From Enterococcus mundtii (GTDB lineage Bacteria > Bacillota > Bacilli > Lactobacillales > Enterococcaceae), in NCBI RefSeq assembly GCF_002947535.1, contig NZ_PUAP01000050.1, positions 39,595 through 103,594 on the forward strand: a DNA stretch of 64,000 bases, in the 5' to 3' direction. The position numbers and the translations under genes are program-made. Shown one piece after another: positions 8,906 through 18,073 of this stretch. Each line of letters begins with the position of its first letter. Position 1 is the first letter of the stretch. The notes beneath the pieces are model-generated. The model did not search any database. It saw only the letters and a list, made by a program, of their open reading frames with translations, and had not been told where the DNA came from.

Positions 8906-9425
8906 CCTCTATAACATTTATTATTAGAAAAAAATGATAAAATAAATAGTTTTATGAGGTTGATTTTTATCTTAATTTCATTTATTAGCAACATAAGAAA
9001 AGATGGAGAGTGGTAGAGATAGCTCATACAAATGAAAAATTCCTCTTAGAAACAGGATATAAGAATGAGATTTATATAAGTTTCTACAAAAATGTTCGCT
9101 CCACAACTGAATGATTGTCTGCCATCTTGCTGTGCAAAAAAAGGAAGAGGTATAATGAAAAAGTAATAGGTCATGTTTGGAGATAATTGAGAAAGGGGTA
9201 ATGAAAATAATAAAGAGTACTTTTACATAGCAAGTTGATAAATTGGAAGTGAAATACCAAAAGATATTGTTTATTTAATAAACATAAGCATTGTATGTTG
9301 GGAATGCGATGAGAAAGAGAATTACAGTGTTTTAACTATCTAGGAGATTACTGCTTGATTTTTCAGGAGACGGTGAGAAGGGGGACAAGATGGATGACTC
9401 ATAGTTTTATTAATTGGTGGTCAAG
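8906..9425 (+). other. 520-nt intergenic stretch with a promoter and long leader
   Basis: No convincing gene is visible. A good promoter, TTGCTG (9127-9132), 18 nt, TATAAT (9151-9156), points at the downstream membrane-protease gene and would give a leader of about 260 nt. Within the leader a nine-codon open frame (ATG at 9201) follows the GAAAGGGG ribosome binding site at 9192-9199. An upstream frame around 9016-9110 could encode about 34 residues, but there is nothing to support it. Confidence 0.45.
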
Positions 9426-10052
9426 ATGAAGATAGATCATATGCGGCTAACTCTCATAAAAAGTATCATTTTAACTGTCTGGATAACCATTTTTTGTATA
9501 ACAAACTTCGGAATAATAAGAAGTAAGACCATTTTCATACTATTAGAAAATAACCAATTGGGTCTAAATCTGATAATGATTTTATTTATTTACTTACTTT
9601 GCATGCCCGAATTAAATCGAGCATTACAAGGTATGAATCTGTCAATGATGAAACAAGTAGGATTCACTTTGCTACTTTTGTTAGTGACGAATTTTATATA
9701 TATGGTACTTGTATTTGGCAGTTTTGCAGTAGTCTCACAAAATTACGATAGTGTTGTTCTATTTTCTGTCATAGTGATTGCCCCAATAAGAGAAGAATTA
9801 GTTTACCGCTACCTATTTTTGAGTATAACTGAGTCTAATTGGTTGAAAATAGTACTTGGTTTTGTTTCAACAGGATTCTTTTTCTATGGGCATAGCTTTA
9901 CATATGGCGGAAATCTATTAGCGATGGTCCAAGTCCTATTTTTGACTTTAGCTACAACCTATCTATACGTGAAAACCAACAATATATTATCTGCTATTAT
10001 GTTACATAGCTCGTATAATCTATTTGTCCTCTCGCTATCTATTATCCAATAA
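9426..10052 (+). CDS. CPBP family intramembrane metalloprotease homologue
   Basis: A 208-residue polytopic protein with about six hydrophobic segments. The three CPBP/Abi (Rce1-like) motifs are complete: REELVYR with E123, E124 and R128; F152-x3-H156 in FFFYGHSF; and H194-x3-N198 in HSSYN. The catalytic residues are therefore intact. In lactic acid bacteria such proteins are often linked to bacteriocin immunity or to processing at the membrane, but no bacteriocin gene is seen beside it. The ATG at 9426 is preferred because GGTGG precedes it; the TTG at 9414 is the alternative. Base composition is AT-richer than the housekeeping neighbours, which suggests acquisition. Confidence 0.85.
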   Translation: MKIDHMRLTLIKSIILTVWITIFCITNFGIIRSKTIFILLENNQLGLNLIMILFIYLLCMPELNRALQGMNLSMMKQVGFTLLLLLVTNFIYMVLVFGSFAVVSQNYDSVVLFSVIVIAPIREELVYRYLFLSITESNWLKIVLGFVSTGFFFYGHSFTYGGNLLAMVQVLFLTLATTYLYVKTNNILSAIMLHSSYNLFVLSLSIIQ

Positions 10053-10092
10053 ACAGCCCGACCTAGAAAGAATAGCTAGGCTGGTCTGTTAG
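10051..10092 (+). terminator. Weak stem-loop after the CPBP gene
   Basis: Imperfect arms with outer AACAG/CTGTT and inner CCTAG/CTAGG directly overlap the stop codon. No T-run follows, so termination efficiency is doubtful. Confidence 0.3.
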
Positions 10093-10513
10093 TAAAATCT
10101 CTTACATAACGAATCTTTCGAGTTGTTCAGAAATGATTACAGATTGGTTCATAACCTGAAAAAGGAGATTTATAGTATACAAAGACAAACATAACGAATA
10201 AGATATACAGAACTAATTGGAGTCTACTATATTTTGTAATAGTAATAGCTGTATAGCACGAAGAGATAAACTACCGCTATTAAAATCTTTCCTAAGATCA
10301 TAGCTTTTGAAAAGAGAGTTGCTCAGAATTTGTCCATTGTTCATGCGCCATTGGTGTGACAGGGGATAAACCAAACATTCTTTTTTCTCTCAATGTTACG
10401 CCTTCTCTCATAATTTTTTGTTTATTCAAACAGTACTTACTATTATAAACTTTAGTTATTATGTAAATTGATGTCATTCGCATTTGATAGCTAAGACTGC
10501 CGTCTATCCAATA
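10093..10513. other. 421-nt intergenic region without a recognisable gene
   Basis: The stretch is AT-rich with only short open frames. A minus-strand frame (10298-10483) has no ribosome binding site and low-complexity composition. I see no promoter or RNA structure I would defend here. Confidence 0.4.
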
Positions 10514-10567
10514 TCAAAAAAAACAGCCCCTTTCATCTCTTACAATAGTAGGAGGTGAGGGGGCTGT
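10514..10567 (-). terminator. gpmA terminator (minus strand)
   Basis: ACAGCCCC (10523-10530) pairs with GGGGCTGT (10560-10567), extended inward by a bulged CTC/GAG part. On the minus strand it is followed by eight T, the complement of the A-run at 10515-10523. It sits 22 nt past the gpmA stop. Confidence 0.85.
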
Positions 10568-10589
10568 CTTACTTACAATAAAGGATCTA

Positions 10590-11276
10590 TTATAAGTAGT
10601 ATTTTTTGATGACAGTCAAGTCGTCGTTTAATTCATAAACAAGTGGTTGACCTGTTGGGATTTCAAGATCCATGATGTCTTCATCAGAGATTCCTTCGAT
10701 GTGTTTTGCTAATGCACGTAAAGAGTTACCATGTGCAGCAACTAAGACAGTTTTGTTGTCTAACAAAGCTGGTGCAATTTCGTCTTGCCAGAATGGCAAT
10801 GCGCGTTCTAAAGTAACTTTCAAGTTTTCTCCACCAGGTACGTCGCGTTTGTCTAACATTGCATAACGACGATCGTTTGCTGCTGAACCTTCATCAGTAG
10901 CTTCCATTAATGGAGGAAGAGTGTCGTATGAACGACGCCAGATGTGAACTTGTTCGTCACCGTATTTTTCTGCTGTTTCTTTTTTATTTAGTCCTTGTAA
11001 TTTACCATAATGACGTTCGTTCAAGCGCCATGATTTGATTTGTGGTACCCAAAGTTGATCTGAGTATTCTAAAATCAAGTTACAAGTTTTGATGGCACGA
11101 GTTAATACAGAAGTATAAGCAACATCAAATTCGATTCCAGCTTCTTTGATTTTACGTCCGCCTTCTTTTGCTTCTTCGATTCCTTCTGGTGCTAGGTTTA
11201 CATCTGCCCAACCAGTAAATTGGTTCAATGCATTCCATTCGCTAAGACCGTGACGAGAAAAAACTAATTTTGGCAT
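10590..11276 (-). CDS. gpmA: 2,3-bisphosphoglycerate-dependent phosphoglycerate mutase
   Basis: This glycolytic/gluconeogenic enzyme interconverts 3- and 2-phosphoglycerate via a phosphohistidine. The 228 residues are standard for the cofactor-dependent family. The N-terminus has the RHG motif with phosphorylated H9 in [11 protein letters not shown], then FTGWADV, LNERHYG and the second catalytic histidine in [20 protein letters not shown] precedes the ATG. It is monocistronic, with its own terminator and an upstream promoter on the minus strand. Neighbouring rpiA also belongs to central sugar-phosphate metabolism, but the two are separated by the recombinase-like gene. Confidence 0.97.
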   Translation of the reverse strand: MPKLVFSRHGLSEWNALNQFTGWADVNLAPEGIEEAKEGGRKIKEAGIEFDVAYTSVLTRAIKTCNLILEYSDQLWVPQIKSWRLNERHYGKLQGLNKKETAEKYGDEQVHIWRRSYDTLPPLMEATDEGSAANDRRYAMLDKRDVPGGENLKVTLERALPFWQDEIAPALLDNKTVLVAAHGNSLRALAKHIEGISDEDIMDLEIPTGQPLVYELNDDLTVIKKYYL

Positions 11277-11329
11277 GTTTAACTCTCCTTTAAAATAAGT
11301 GTTATTTCTGAAAATTTCAGTTCTGCCTT

Positions 11330-11358
11330 ATTGTACAATGTTTTTCATAAGATTTCCA
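11330..11358 (-). promoter_or_regulatory. gpmA: Candidate gpmA promoter
   Basis: On the minus strand TGGAAA (11358-11353), 17 nt, TACAAT (11335-11330). Just downstream, 11302-11316 matches the CodY box AATTTTCWGAAAATT at 12 of 15 positions and forms a small palindrome within the leader. The -35 is mediocre. Confidence 0.4.
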
Positions 11359-11404
11359 TTGTAAAATGAAAGCTGTTTGTTTAAAAGACCACAGACGAAC
11401 TAAA

Positions 11405-11469
11405 AAAAAGGCTGTAAACAAGCGTTATTACAGAGCTTTCACTCAAAAAACTTGTTTGACAACCTTTTT
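11405..11469. terminator. Bidirectional-type terminator between gpmA and the recombinase-like gene
   Basis: Arms 11405-11422 and 11451-11469 pair almost completely, with one G-T position and one bulged base. A-runs on the left and T-runs on the right allow termination in both directions; on the minus strand it would end the recombinase-like transcript before gpmA. Confidence 0.7.
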
Positions 11470-11552
11470 ATCTATTAAGTAAAATAATTTCTGTTTGTTT
11501 AGTGTGGGTTCTTTCGATCAATTATTGAAATCAACGGGTTTGTACTTGCTAA

Positions 11553-12137
11553 TTAATTGAATAATTGCTGAAGCTCTTTTTCAGGTAGATTGATATATTT
11601 GTAGCAAGTGCCGACTGAAACGCCACATTTTGAAGAAATAAATTGGATCGTTTCTTTCTTTTCATAGTACAGACGACGAATTTTTTTGATTGTTTTGGCA
11701 TCGATTTTTGGGCGTCCGCCAATTTTTCCTTTTTTACGTGCTTCATCTAATCCAATCAGCGTGCGTTCTTTGATCAATGCACACTCCATCTCAGCTAATC
11801 CCTCCATTAATTGGAAGTAGACCGTCCCCATAGGTTCGCGAGTATCGATTTTTTCTGTGATGCTGACTAGATGTAACCCACGGTCTTTAAATAATTTCGT
11901 GAATTCTGTTAGTTGTCTTGTCGATTTTCCTAGATGGTGAAGCTGGCAAACAACTAATGTATCGCCTTGCTCCATTTTCTCGATAACATTTTCTAAACAA
12001 ATTGCGTCAGATAAAGTATCTTTTTGACCATAAGTTTCGTGAAAAATTTCGTGACAACCAAAATCAGAGAGTTTTTGCATTTGAGCCGTTAAATCGACAT
12101 CATTGATAGTTGTACGTGCATAACCGATAATCTTCAT
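11553..12137 (-). CDS. Serine recombinase (resolvase/invertase) homologue lacking the catalytic residues
   Basis: The 194-residue layout is that of a small serine recombinase: N-terminal resolvase fold (residues 1-120), long E helix (MEGLAEMECALIKERTLIGLDEARKKG), then GGRPK and a Hin-like helix-turn-helix (about 145-190). Spacing permits gamma-delta resolvase numbering. There the nucleophile Ser10 is Thr (YARTTI instead of YARVST), R45 is Ala, D67 and R68 are both His (LHHLGKS instead of LDRLGRS), and R71 is Lys; only R8 remains. Catalysis is therefore unlikely, while the DNA-binding part looks intact. It has a good ribosome binding site (AAAGGAAT), its own terminator, no frameshifts and no IS ends, so it is probably maintained as a DNA-binding protein. 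That role is inference. Confidence 0.85.
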   Translation of the reverse strand: MKIIGYARTTINDVDLTAQMQKLSDFGCHEIFHETYGQKDTLSDAICLENVIEKMEQGDTLVVCQLHHLGKSTRQLTEFTKLFKDRGLHLVSITEKIDTREPMGTVYFQLMEGLAEMECALIKERTLIGLDEARKKGKIGGRPKIDAKTIKKIRRLYYEKKETIQFISSKCGVSVGTCYKYINLPEKELQQLFN

Positions 12138-12248
12138 GGTGATTCCTTTCTAGCAAAGTTTTCTAAGTGTTTGAGACAAGTAAAAATGTAGCATAAAGTA
12201 ACTGAAAAAGATAGTTTTTTTAGGCATTTTCAACGAATCTCTTTCGCA

Positions 12249-12932
12249 TTATTTTTGAAAGGGAGTATCGAGTACAGACACGCCATTTTCAGAGGCAACG
12301 ACAACCTTTGAAACCATATTTAAAAACAAGCCGTGTTCGACGACACCGACTAATTGATCCAAATAAGTCGCTAACTTTTCGGGGTCTTCGATTCGTTCTA
12401 AATGAAGGTCAATAATATAATGCCCACTATCCGTTACGACGGTCTTCCCAGTTTCTGTTTGACGTAATACAGGCTGATAGTTTTTTTCTTCAAAAAGACG
12501 CATCAGTTGTTTAGATCCATAAGGAATGACTTCGACAGGGAGTGGAAAGCGTCCTAGTTGATCCACCATTTTTGATCCATCGACGATCCAGATCGTTTGT
12601 TTTGAATAAGAGGCGACGATTTTTTCAAATAAAAGGGCAGCTCCGCCACCTTTGATTCCTTGAAACTCGGCGCTGATCTCATCGGCACCATCGATCGTCA
12701 AATCGACGACTGGGACTTCATCGATACTTTTCAAAGGGATACCTAAGCTTTCTGCTTGTGCTTTTGTACCACTAGAAGTAGTGACACCAGTGATTTTCAA
12801 TCCTTCTTCGCGCATGCGTCGGCCGATTTCTTCTACCATATAATAGGCAGTAGAACCAGTTCCTAGTCCAACGATCATGCCATCTTCAACAAATTCTGCA
12901 GCTTTTATGCCTACCAATTGCTTTAAGTTCAT
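12249..12932 (-). CDS. rpiA: Ribose-5-phosphate isomerase A
   Basis: RpiA interconverts ribose-5-phosphate and ribulose-5-phosphate in the pentose phosphate pathway. The 227-residue protein has the family motifs VGLGTGSTA near residue 22, DGADEI near 82 and [12 protein letters not shown] near 94, with catalytic Asp and Glu in the expected segments. GGAGGGAT precedes the ATG on the minus strand. It diverges from the str operon, so the 306-nt gap upstream serves both directions. Functionally it can take ribose-5-phosphate made by DeoB in the salvage cluster further left. Confidence 0.97.
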   Translation of the reverse strand: MNLKQLVGIKAAEFVEDGMIVGLGTGSTAYYMVEEIGRRMREEGLKITGVTTSSGTKAQAESLGIPLKSIDEVPVVDLTIDGADEISAEFQGIKGGGAALLFEKIVASYSKQTIWIVDGSKMVDQLGRFPLPVEVIPYGSKQLMRLFEEKNYQPVLRQTETGKTVVTDSGHYIIDLHLERIEDPEKLATYLDQLVGVVEHGLFLNMVSKVVVASENGVSVLDTPFQK

Positions 12933-13048
12933 TCCTATCCCTCCAGCATTTTTATAGCTCTTTATCTGCTATTTTAGCTTGATTTCATCGAAAAAGATAG
13001 GGAGCATAACACAATTTTTATAGGATAGAAAAAAATGTATATGTTTGG

Positions 13049-13077
13049 TTGACATTCTTTTTTATCCGTGATATTCT
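13049..13077 (+). promoter_or_regulatory. str operon promoter
   Basis: TTGACA (13049-13054), 17 nt, TATTCT (13072-13077). A consensus -35 at ideal spacing gives a start near 13084 and a leader of about 155 nt before rpsL. Confidence 0.8.
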
Positions 13078-13083
13078 AACCAA

Positions 13084-13238
13084 GGTGCTTTATCTACAGG
13101 TCTCTGTTAAGAGACGTGCTGACTGTTTATCAAAGCATATTTGATAAAGATGCATAACTGCATTTATTTTTTATCGCAAAAAAAGAACCACCTGGATGTG
13201 TGGAACTAGATGTGAATCGTGGGAAGGAGGAACTAGGA
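13084..13238 (+). promoter_or_regulatory. rpsL leader with two perfect hairpins
   Basis: The 5' leader of the str operon carries a 5-bp hairpin (13100-13104 with 13111-13115) and a perfect 9-bp hairpin with a 5-nt loop (13126-13134 with 13140-13148). An A-rich stretch and the GGAAGGAGG ribosome binding site follow. Autoregulatory leaders are common before ribosomal-protein operons; a ligand protein cannot be named from sequence alone. Confidence 0.45.
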
Positions 13239-13652
13239 ATGCCTACAATTAACCAATTAGTACGTAAACCTCGTAAATCAAAGGTGGAAAAATCTAATTC
13301 ACCTGCTTTGAACAAAGGATATAACAGCTTTAAGAAAACTCAAACAAACGTGAACTCTCCTCAAAAACGTGGGGTAGCTACACGTGTGGGAACAATGACA
13401 CCTAAAAAACCGAACTCAGCTTTACGTAAATACGCTCGTGTTCGTTTGTCAAACTTAATTGAAGTTACTGCTTATATCCCAGGGATTGGTCACAATTTAC
13501 AAGAACATAGCGTGGTACTATTACGCGGTGGACGTGTAAAAGACTTACCAGGGGTACGTTATCATATCGTTCGTGGTGCACTAGATACTGCTGGTGTGAA
13601 CGACCGTAAACAAAGCCGTTCTAAATACGGTACGAAAAGACCTAAAGCTTAA
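13239..13652 (+). CDS. rpsL: 30S ribosomal protein S12
   Basis: S12 sits at the decoding centre and affects translational accuracy. The 137-residue protein starts [12 protein letters not shown] at the ATG at 13239 behind GGAAGGAGG; an in-frame upstream extension beginning at 13200 has no ribosome binding site. The loop [10 protein letters not shown] and the segment [13 protein letters not shown] carry the ordinary lysines, so none of the classical streptomycin-resistance substitutions is present. It is the first gene of the str operon rpsL-rpsG-fusA-tuf. Confidence 0.98.
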   Translation: MPTINQLVRKPRKSKVEKSNSPALNKGYNSFKKTQTNVNSPQKRGVATRVGTMTPKKPNSALRKYARVRLSNLIEVTAYIPGIGHNLQEHSVVLLRGGRVKDLPGVRYHIVRGALDTAGVNDRKQSRSKYGTKRPKA

Positions 13653-13677
13653 TTTTAATTATTTACTACAAATGAAA

Positions 13678-13707
13678 ATCGAACCTACTATATAGTAGTC
13701 ATTCGAT
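13678..13707 (+). other. Hairpin between rpsL and rpsG
   Basis: A 14-nt palindrome CTACTATATAGTAG (13685-13698) is nested in ATCGAA/TTCGAT arms (13678-13683, 13702-13707). It lies in the 91-nt rpsL-rpsG spacer, the position where S7 binds its own message in E. coli. Function here is unknown. Confidence 0.45.
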
Positions 13708-13743
13708 CAACTATGAAGAATATTTCGGAAGGAGGAGTTACGG

Positions 13744-14214
13744 ATGCCACGTAAAGGTCCTGTTGCAAAACGTGATGTTTTACCAGATCCTATTTATAAC
13801 TCAAAATTAGTAACTCGCTTGATCAACCGTGTAATGGTTGACGGAAAACGCGGTGTTGCTGCTAATATTATCTATAATGCCTTTGATTTGATCAAAGAAT
13901 CTACAGGTAACGATCCATTAGAAGTGTTTGAACAAGCAATGAACAATGTTATGCCTGTTCTTGAAGTTAAAGCACGTCGTGTTGGGGGTTCAAACTATCA
14001 AGTACCAGTTGAAGTTCGCCCTGAACGTCGTACGACTTTAGCGCTACGTTGGGTAGTTAACTACGCTCGCTTGCGCGGTGAACACACAATGGAAGAACGC
14101 TTAGCGAAAGAAATCATGGACGCTGCAAACAACACTGGAGCTTCTGTTAAAAAACGCGAAGACACACACAAAATGGCAGACGCGAACCGCGCATTTGCTC
14201 ATTATCGTTGGTAA
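13744..14214 (+). CDS. rpsG: 30S ribosomal protein S7
   Basis: S7 nucleates assembly of the 30S head and binds the 3' domain of 16S rRNA. The 156 residues start [16 protein letters not shown], typical of Firmicutes, and end in [24 protein letters not shown] lies just before the ATG. Second gene of the str operon, 91 nt after rpsL with a hairpin between them. Confidence 0.98.
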   Translation: MPRKGPVAKRDVLPDPIYNSKLVTRLINRVMVDGKRGVAANIIYNAFDLIKESTGNDPLEVFEQAMNNVMPVLEVKARRVGGSNYQVPVEVRPERRTTLALRWVVNYARLRGEHTMEERLAKEIMDAANNTGASVKKREDTHKMADANRAFAHYRW

Positions 14215-14292
14215 GATCCTCTCTGTCTGTCGGCTAAACCCGCAGCAGAAAGTCAATTTACAATCGATTTAAATAAAGAGAGGAGTAAGAAA

Positions 14293-16377
14293 ATGGCAAG
14301 AGAATTTTCGCTAGAAAAAACTCGTAATATTGGTATCATGGCTCACGTTGATGCAGGTAAAACTACAACAACAGAGCGTATCTTGTACTATACTGGTAAA
14401 ATCCATAAAATCGGTGAAACTCACGAAGGAGCTTCACAGATGGACTGGATGGAACAAGAACAAGAACGTGGTATCACGATTACATCTGCTGCCACTACTG
14501 CGCAGTGGAAAGGTTACCGCGTAAATATCATCGATACACCAGGACACGTAGACTTCACAATCGAAGTTCAACGTTCTCTACGTGTATTGGATGGTGCTGT
14601 AACTGTACTTGATGCACAATCAGGTGTTGAACCTCAAACAGAAACTGTTTGGCGTCAAGCAACTGAGTACCGAGTGCCTCGTATCGTATTCTGTAACAAA
14701 ATGGATAAAATCGGTGCAGACTTCTTATACTCAGTAAAATCATTGCACGATCGCTTACAAGCGAACGCGCATCCAATCCAATTGCCAATCGGTTCTGAAG
14801 ATAACTTCACAGGTATCATTGACTTGGTAACGATGAAAGCAGAGATCTACACAAACGATCTAGGCACAGACATCCAAGAAACTGAAATCCCTGAAGAATA
14901 TGCAGAACAAGCACAAGAATGGCGTGAAAAATTAGTCGAAGCTGTTGCTGAAACAGACGAAGAACTAATGATGAAATATCTTGAAGGTGAAGAAATCACT
15001 CAAGAAGAATTGATTGCCGGTATCCGCCGTGCAACGATCAACGTTGAGTTCTTCCCTGTGTTAGCTGGTTCAGCATTCAAGAATAAAGGGGTCCAATTGA
15101 TGTTGGATGCTGTTCTTGATTACTTGCCATCACCACTAGATATCGAAGCAATCAAAGGTATTGACTCAAAAACAGACGAAGAAACAACTCGTCCTGCAGA
15201 TGACGAAGCTCCTTTTGCTTCATTAGCATTTAAAGTAATGACTGACCCATTCGTAGGTCGTCTAACTTTCTTCCGTGTTTATTCTGGTGTCCTTGAAAGT
15301 GGTTCATACGTATTGAACGCTTCAAAAGGCAAAAAAGAACGTATCGGTCGTATTCTACAAATGCACGCAAACACACGTCAAGAAATCGACAAAGTGTATT
15401 CAGGTGATATCGCCGCTGCTGTTGGATTGAAAGATACAACAACAGGGGACACATTGTGTGCGTTAGATGCACCAGTTATCCTTGAATCAATCGAATTCCC
15501 AGAACCAGTTATCCAAGTCGCTGTTGAGCCTAAATCAAAAGCTGACCAAGATAAAATGGGTGTTGCGTTGCAAAAACTTGCAGAAGAAGATCCTTCATTC
15601 CGTGTTGAAACAAACGTTGAAACAGGTGAAACAGTTATCTCAGGTATGGGTGAGTTGCACTTGGACGTATTAGTAGACCGTATGAAACGCGAATTTAAAG
15701 TTGAAGCAAACGTTGGTGCGCCTCAAGTTTCTTACCGCGAAACATTCCGTGAAGCAACAAAAGCGGAAGGTAAATTCGTACGTCAGTCTGGTGGTAAAGG
15801 TCAATACGGTCACGTATGGGTTGAATTTACACCAAACGAAGAAGGAAAAGGCTTCGAATTCGAAAACGCAATCGTTGGTGGTGTGGTTCCACGTGAATAC
15901 ATCCCAGCAGTTGAAAAAGGATTAGAAGAATCAATGAATAACGGTGTTCTTGCTGGATACCCATTAGTGGATATCAAAGCAAAACTTTACGATGGTTCAT
16001 ACCATGACGTCGATTCAAATGAAACAGCGTTCCGTGTTGCTGCATCAATGTCTCTAAGAGCTGCTGCAAAACACGCACGTCCTGTGATCCTTGAACCAAT
16101 GATGAAAGTTACGATTACTGTACCAGAAGATTACTTAGGTGATATCATGGGACACGTAACAAGCCGACGCGGACGTGTTGAAGGAATGGAAGCACACGGT
16201 AATTCACAAATCGTTAATGCGATCGTTCCATTGGCAGAAATGTTCGGATACGCGACTACATTGCGTTCAGCAACTCAAGGTCGTGGTACATTCATGATGG
16301 TATTTGACCACTACGAAGATGTACCGAAATCTGTTCAAGAAGAAATCATTAAGAAAAACGGCGGAAAAGCTGAATAA
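14293..16377 (+). CDS. fusA: Elongation factor G
   Basis: EF-G is the GTPase that drives ribosomal translocation and, with RRF, recycling. It has 694 residues, a normal length. The GTPase domain shows AHVDAGKTT (residues 17-25), the switch segment [18 protein letters not shown] and NKMDKIG. Domain IV has the [10 protein letters not shown] and [10 protein letters not shown] segments, and the C-terminal domain has the [17 protein letters not shown] stretch. AGAGAGGAG precedes the ATG. It is the third gene of the str operon; no fusidic-acid-type change was judged. Confidence 0.98.
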   Translation: MAREFSLEKTRNIGIMAHVDAGKTTTTERILYYTGKIHKIGETHEGASQMDWMEQEQERGITITSAATTAQWKGYRVNIIDTPGHVDFTIEVQRSLRVLDGAVTVLDAQSGVEPQTETVWRQATEYRVPRIVFCNKMDKIGADFLYSVKSLHDRLQANAHPIQLPIGSEDNFTGIIDLVTMKAEIYTNDLGTDIQETEIPEEYAEQAQEWREKLVEAVAETDEELMMKYLEGEEITQEELIAGIRRATINVEFFPVLAGSAFKNKGVQLMLDAVLDYLPSPLDIEAIKGIDSKTDEETTRPADDEAPFASLAFKVMTDPFVGRLTFFRVYSGVLESGSYVLNASKGKKERIGRILQMHANTRQEIDKVYSGDIAAAVGLKDTTTGDTLCALDAPVILESIEFPEPVIQVAVEPKSKADQDKMGVALQKLAEEDPSFRVETNVETGETVISGMGELHLDVLVDRMKREFKVEANVGAPQVSYRETFREATKAEGKFVRQSGGKGQYGHVWVEFTPNEEGKGFEFENAIVGGVVPREYIPAVEKGLEESMNNGVLAGYPLVDIKAKLYDGSYHDVDSNETAFRVAASMSLRAAAKHARPVILEPMMKVTITVPEDYLGDIMGHVTSRRGRVEGMEAHGNSQIVNAIVPLAEMFGYATTLRSATQGRGTFMMVFDHYEDVPKSVQEEIIKKNGGKAE

Positions 16378-16393
16378 TTTCTTAAAGCAAGGT

Positions 16394-16497
16394 AGTCTCG
16401 TGAAGAGATTTATCTAGAGACTGTATTTTTTATGCAGTTTCGTGTAAAATAACTTTTGATGATACGGGCATGTGATCGGCAATTTTGTCTATCACAT
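16394..16497 (+). other. Two hairpins in the fusA-tuf spacer, the first terminator-like
   Basis: AGTCTC (16394-16399) pairs with GAGACT (16417-16422) and is followed by six T at 16426-16431, which resembles a weak intrinsic terminator. A second hairpin pairs 16470-16476 with 16491-16497. They lie in the 172-nt gap before tuf and could set the EF-G to EF-Tu ratio or mark RNA processing. No clear internal tuf promoter was found. Confidence 0.4.
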
Positions 16498-16549
16498 ACC
16501 TATCAGACAAATAAAAATTAAACTGTAATTTTAGGGAGGATATTTTAAA

Positions 16550-17737
16550 ATGGCAAAAGAAAAATTTGACCGTTCGAAACCACACGTTAACATTGGTACT
16601 ATCGGACACGTTGACCATGGTAAAACAACTTTAACAGCTGCAATCACAACTGTACTATCTAAGAAAAACGGCGGCCAAGCAATGGCTTACGATCAAATCG
16701 ATGGTGCTCCTGAAGAACGCGAACGCGGAATCACTATTTCAACAGCTCACGTTGAGTACGAAACTGACGCACGTCACTACGCTCACGTTGACTGCCCAGG
16801 ACACGCGGACTACGTTAAAAACATGATCACTGGTGCTGCTCAAATGGACGGCGGAATCTTAGTTGTTTCTGCTGCTGACGGCCCTATGCCTCAAACTCGT
16901 GAACACATCCTATTATCTCGTCAAGTTGGTGTACCATACATCGTTGTATTCTTGAACAAAGTAGATATGGTTGATGACGAAGAATTACTTGAATTAGTTG
17001 AAATGGAAGTTCGTGACCTATTAACAGAATACGAATTCCCTGGTGACGATGTTCCTGTAATCGCTGGTTCAGCTTTAAAAGCTTTAGAAGGCGACGCTTC
17101 ATACGAAGAAAAAATTCTTGAATTGATGGCTGCAGTTGACGAATATATCCCAACTCCAGAACGTGAAAACGACAAACCATTCATGATGCCAGTTGAGGAC
17201 GTATTCTCAATCACTGGTCGTGGTACTGTTGCTACAGGACGTGTTGAACGTGGACAAGTTCGTGTTGGTGACGTTATCGATATCGTTGGTATCGCAGAAG
17301 AAACAGCTCAAACAACAGTAACTGGTGTTGAAATGTTCCGTAAATTATTAGACTACGCTGAAGCAGGCGATAACATTGGTGCGTTACTACGTGGTGTTTC
17401 ACGTGAAGACATCCAACGTGGTCAAGTTTTAGCTAAACCAGGTACAATCACACCTCATACAAAATTCTCTGCAGAAGTATACGTGTTGACTAAAGAAGAA
17501 GGTGGACGTCATACTCCATTCTTCACTAACTACCGTCCACAATTCTACTTCCGTACGACTGACGTAACTGGTGTTGTTGAATTACCAGAAGGAACTGAAA
17601 TGGTTATGCCTGGCGACAACGTAACAATGGAAGTTGAATTAATCCACCCAATCGCTATCGAAAACGGTACTAAATTCTCAATCCGTGAAGGCGGACGTAC
17701 AGTTGGTGCCGGTGTCGTTACAGAAATCAAAGCTTAA
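16550..17737 (+). CDS. tuf: Elongation factor Tu
   Basis: EF-Tu delivers aminoacyl-tRNA to the ribosome as a GTP complex. The 395-residue protein has GHVDHGKTT at 19-27, [21 protein letters not shown] and the guanine-specificity NKVD motif, then the two beta-barrel domains ending in [22 protein letters not shown] precedes the ATG. Codon choice is visibly highly biased. It is the last gene of the str operon and is closed by a strong terminator. Confidence 0.99.
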   Translation: MAKEKFDRSKPHVNIGTIGHVDHGKTTLTAAITTVLSKKNGGQAMAYDQIDGAPEERERGITISTAHVEYETDARHYAHVDCPGHADYVKNMITGAAQMDGGILVVSAADGPMPQTREHILLSRQVGVPYIVVFLNKVDMVDDEELLELVEMEVRDLLTEYEFPGDDVPVIAGSALKALEGDASYEEKILELMAAVDEYIPTPERENDKPFMMPVEDVFSITGRGTVATGRVERGQVRVGDVIDIVGIAEETAQTTVTGVEMFRKLLDYAEAGDNIGALLRGVSREDIQRGQVLAKPGTITPHTKFSAEVYVLTKEEGGRHTPFFTNYRPQFYFRTTDVTGVVELPEGTEMVMPGDNVTMEVELIHPIAIENGTKFSIREGGRTVGAGVVTEIKA

Positions 17738-17778
17738 TTCACTTTAAGCCTAACAAAGTAACATTTATTCGGACGTTG

Positions 17779-17825
17779 AAGTTCGAGGTAAGGATCTTGA
17801 TCCTTTGCCTCGAACTTTTTTTATT
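17779..17825 (+). terminator. str operon terminator
   Basis: Arms 17779-17796 and 17799-17817 pair along nearly their whole length with one bulge and a wobble. A T-run at 17816-17822 follows. A textbook strong intrinsic terminator 41 nt past tuf. Confidence 0.93.
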
Positions 17826-18036
17826 TGAGCAGACGATTGGTTGGGGACGCAAAGTATGTAATATAGAAATACCAATAAAAATTCTTAATATGTAGCGAAT
17901 TGCCTTTTTTATATAAATAAGCGAATGAAAATCAGGAGGGGAGGAACAACAAATTCTCCTGCAAACAGAGAAGGATTTCTCGTTTTTTAGTTAAATGAAA
18001 ACTTATGAAAATAAATTGTTTTTTACAGCAAAAAAA
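17826..18036 (+). other. tuf-rpsJ intergenic region with a terminator-like hairpin pair
   Basis: No gene. A weak promoter-like pair (TTGGTT, 16 nt, TAATAT near 17836-17863) precedes a purine-rich tract, a CAGGAG/CTCCTG helix and a small GAGAA/TTCTC hairpin (17968-17972 with 17977-17981). Six T follow that hairpin at 17983-17988. This could be a short non-coding transcript or leftover regulatory sequence. Confidence 0.3.
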
Positions 18037-18038
18037 CC

Positions 18039-18067
18039 TTGCGTTGTGCATTTAGATATATTATAAT
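18039..18067 (+). promoter_or_regulatory. S10 operon promoter
   Basis: TTGCGT (18039-18044), 17 nt, TATAAT (18062-18067). A perfect -10 gives transcription from about 18074 and a leader of about 163 nt before rpsJ. Confidence 0.75.
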
Positions 18068-18073
18068 GACAAA

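Noticed and set aside
10298..10483. 61-codon minus-strand frame with a GLSPV segment reminiscent of transposase C-termini
   Set aside because: Too short, no ribosome binding site, and the rest does not look like a transposase.
11553..12137. Recombinase-like gene as sign of an active mobile element
   Set aside because: Catalytic residues are missing, and no terminal repeats, att sites or cargo genes flank it.
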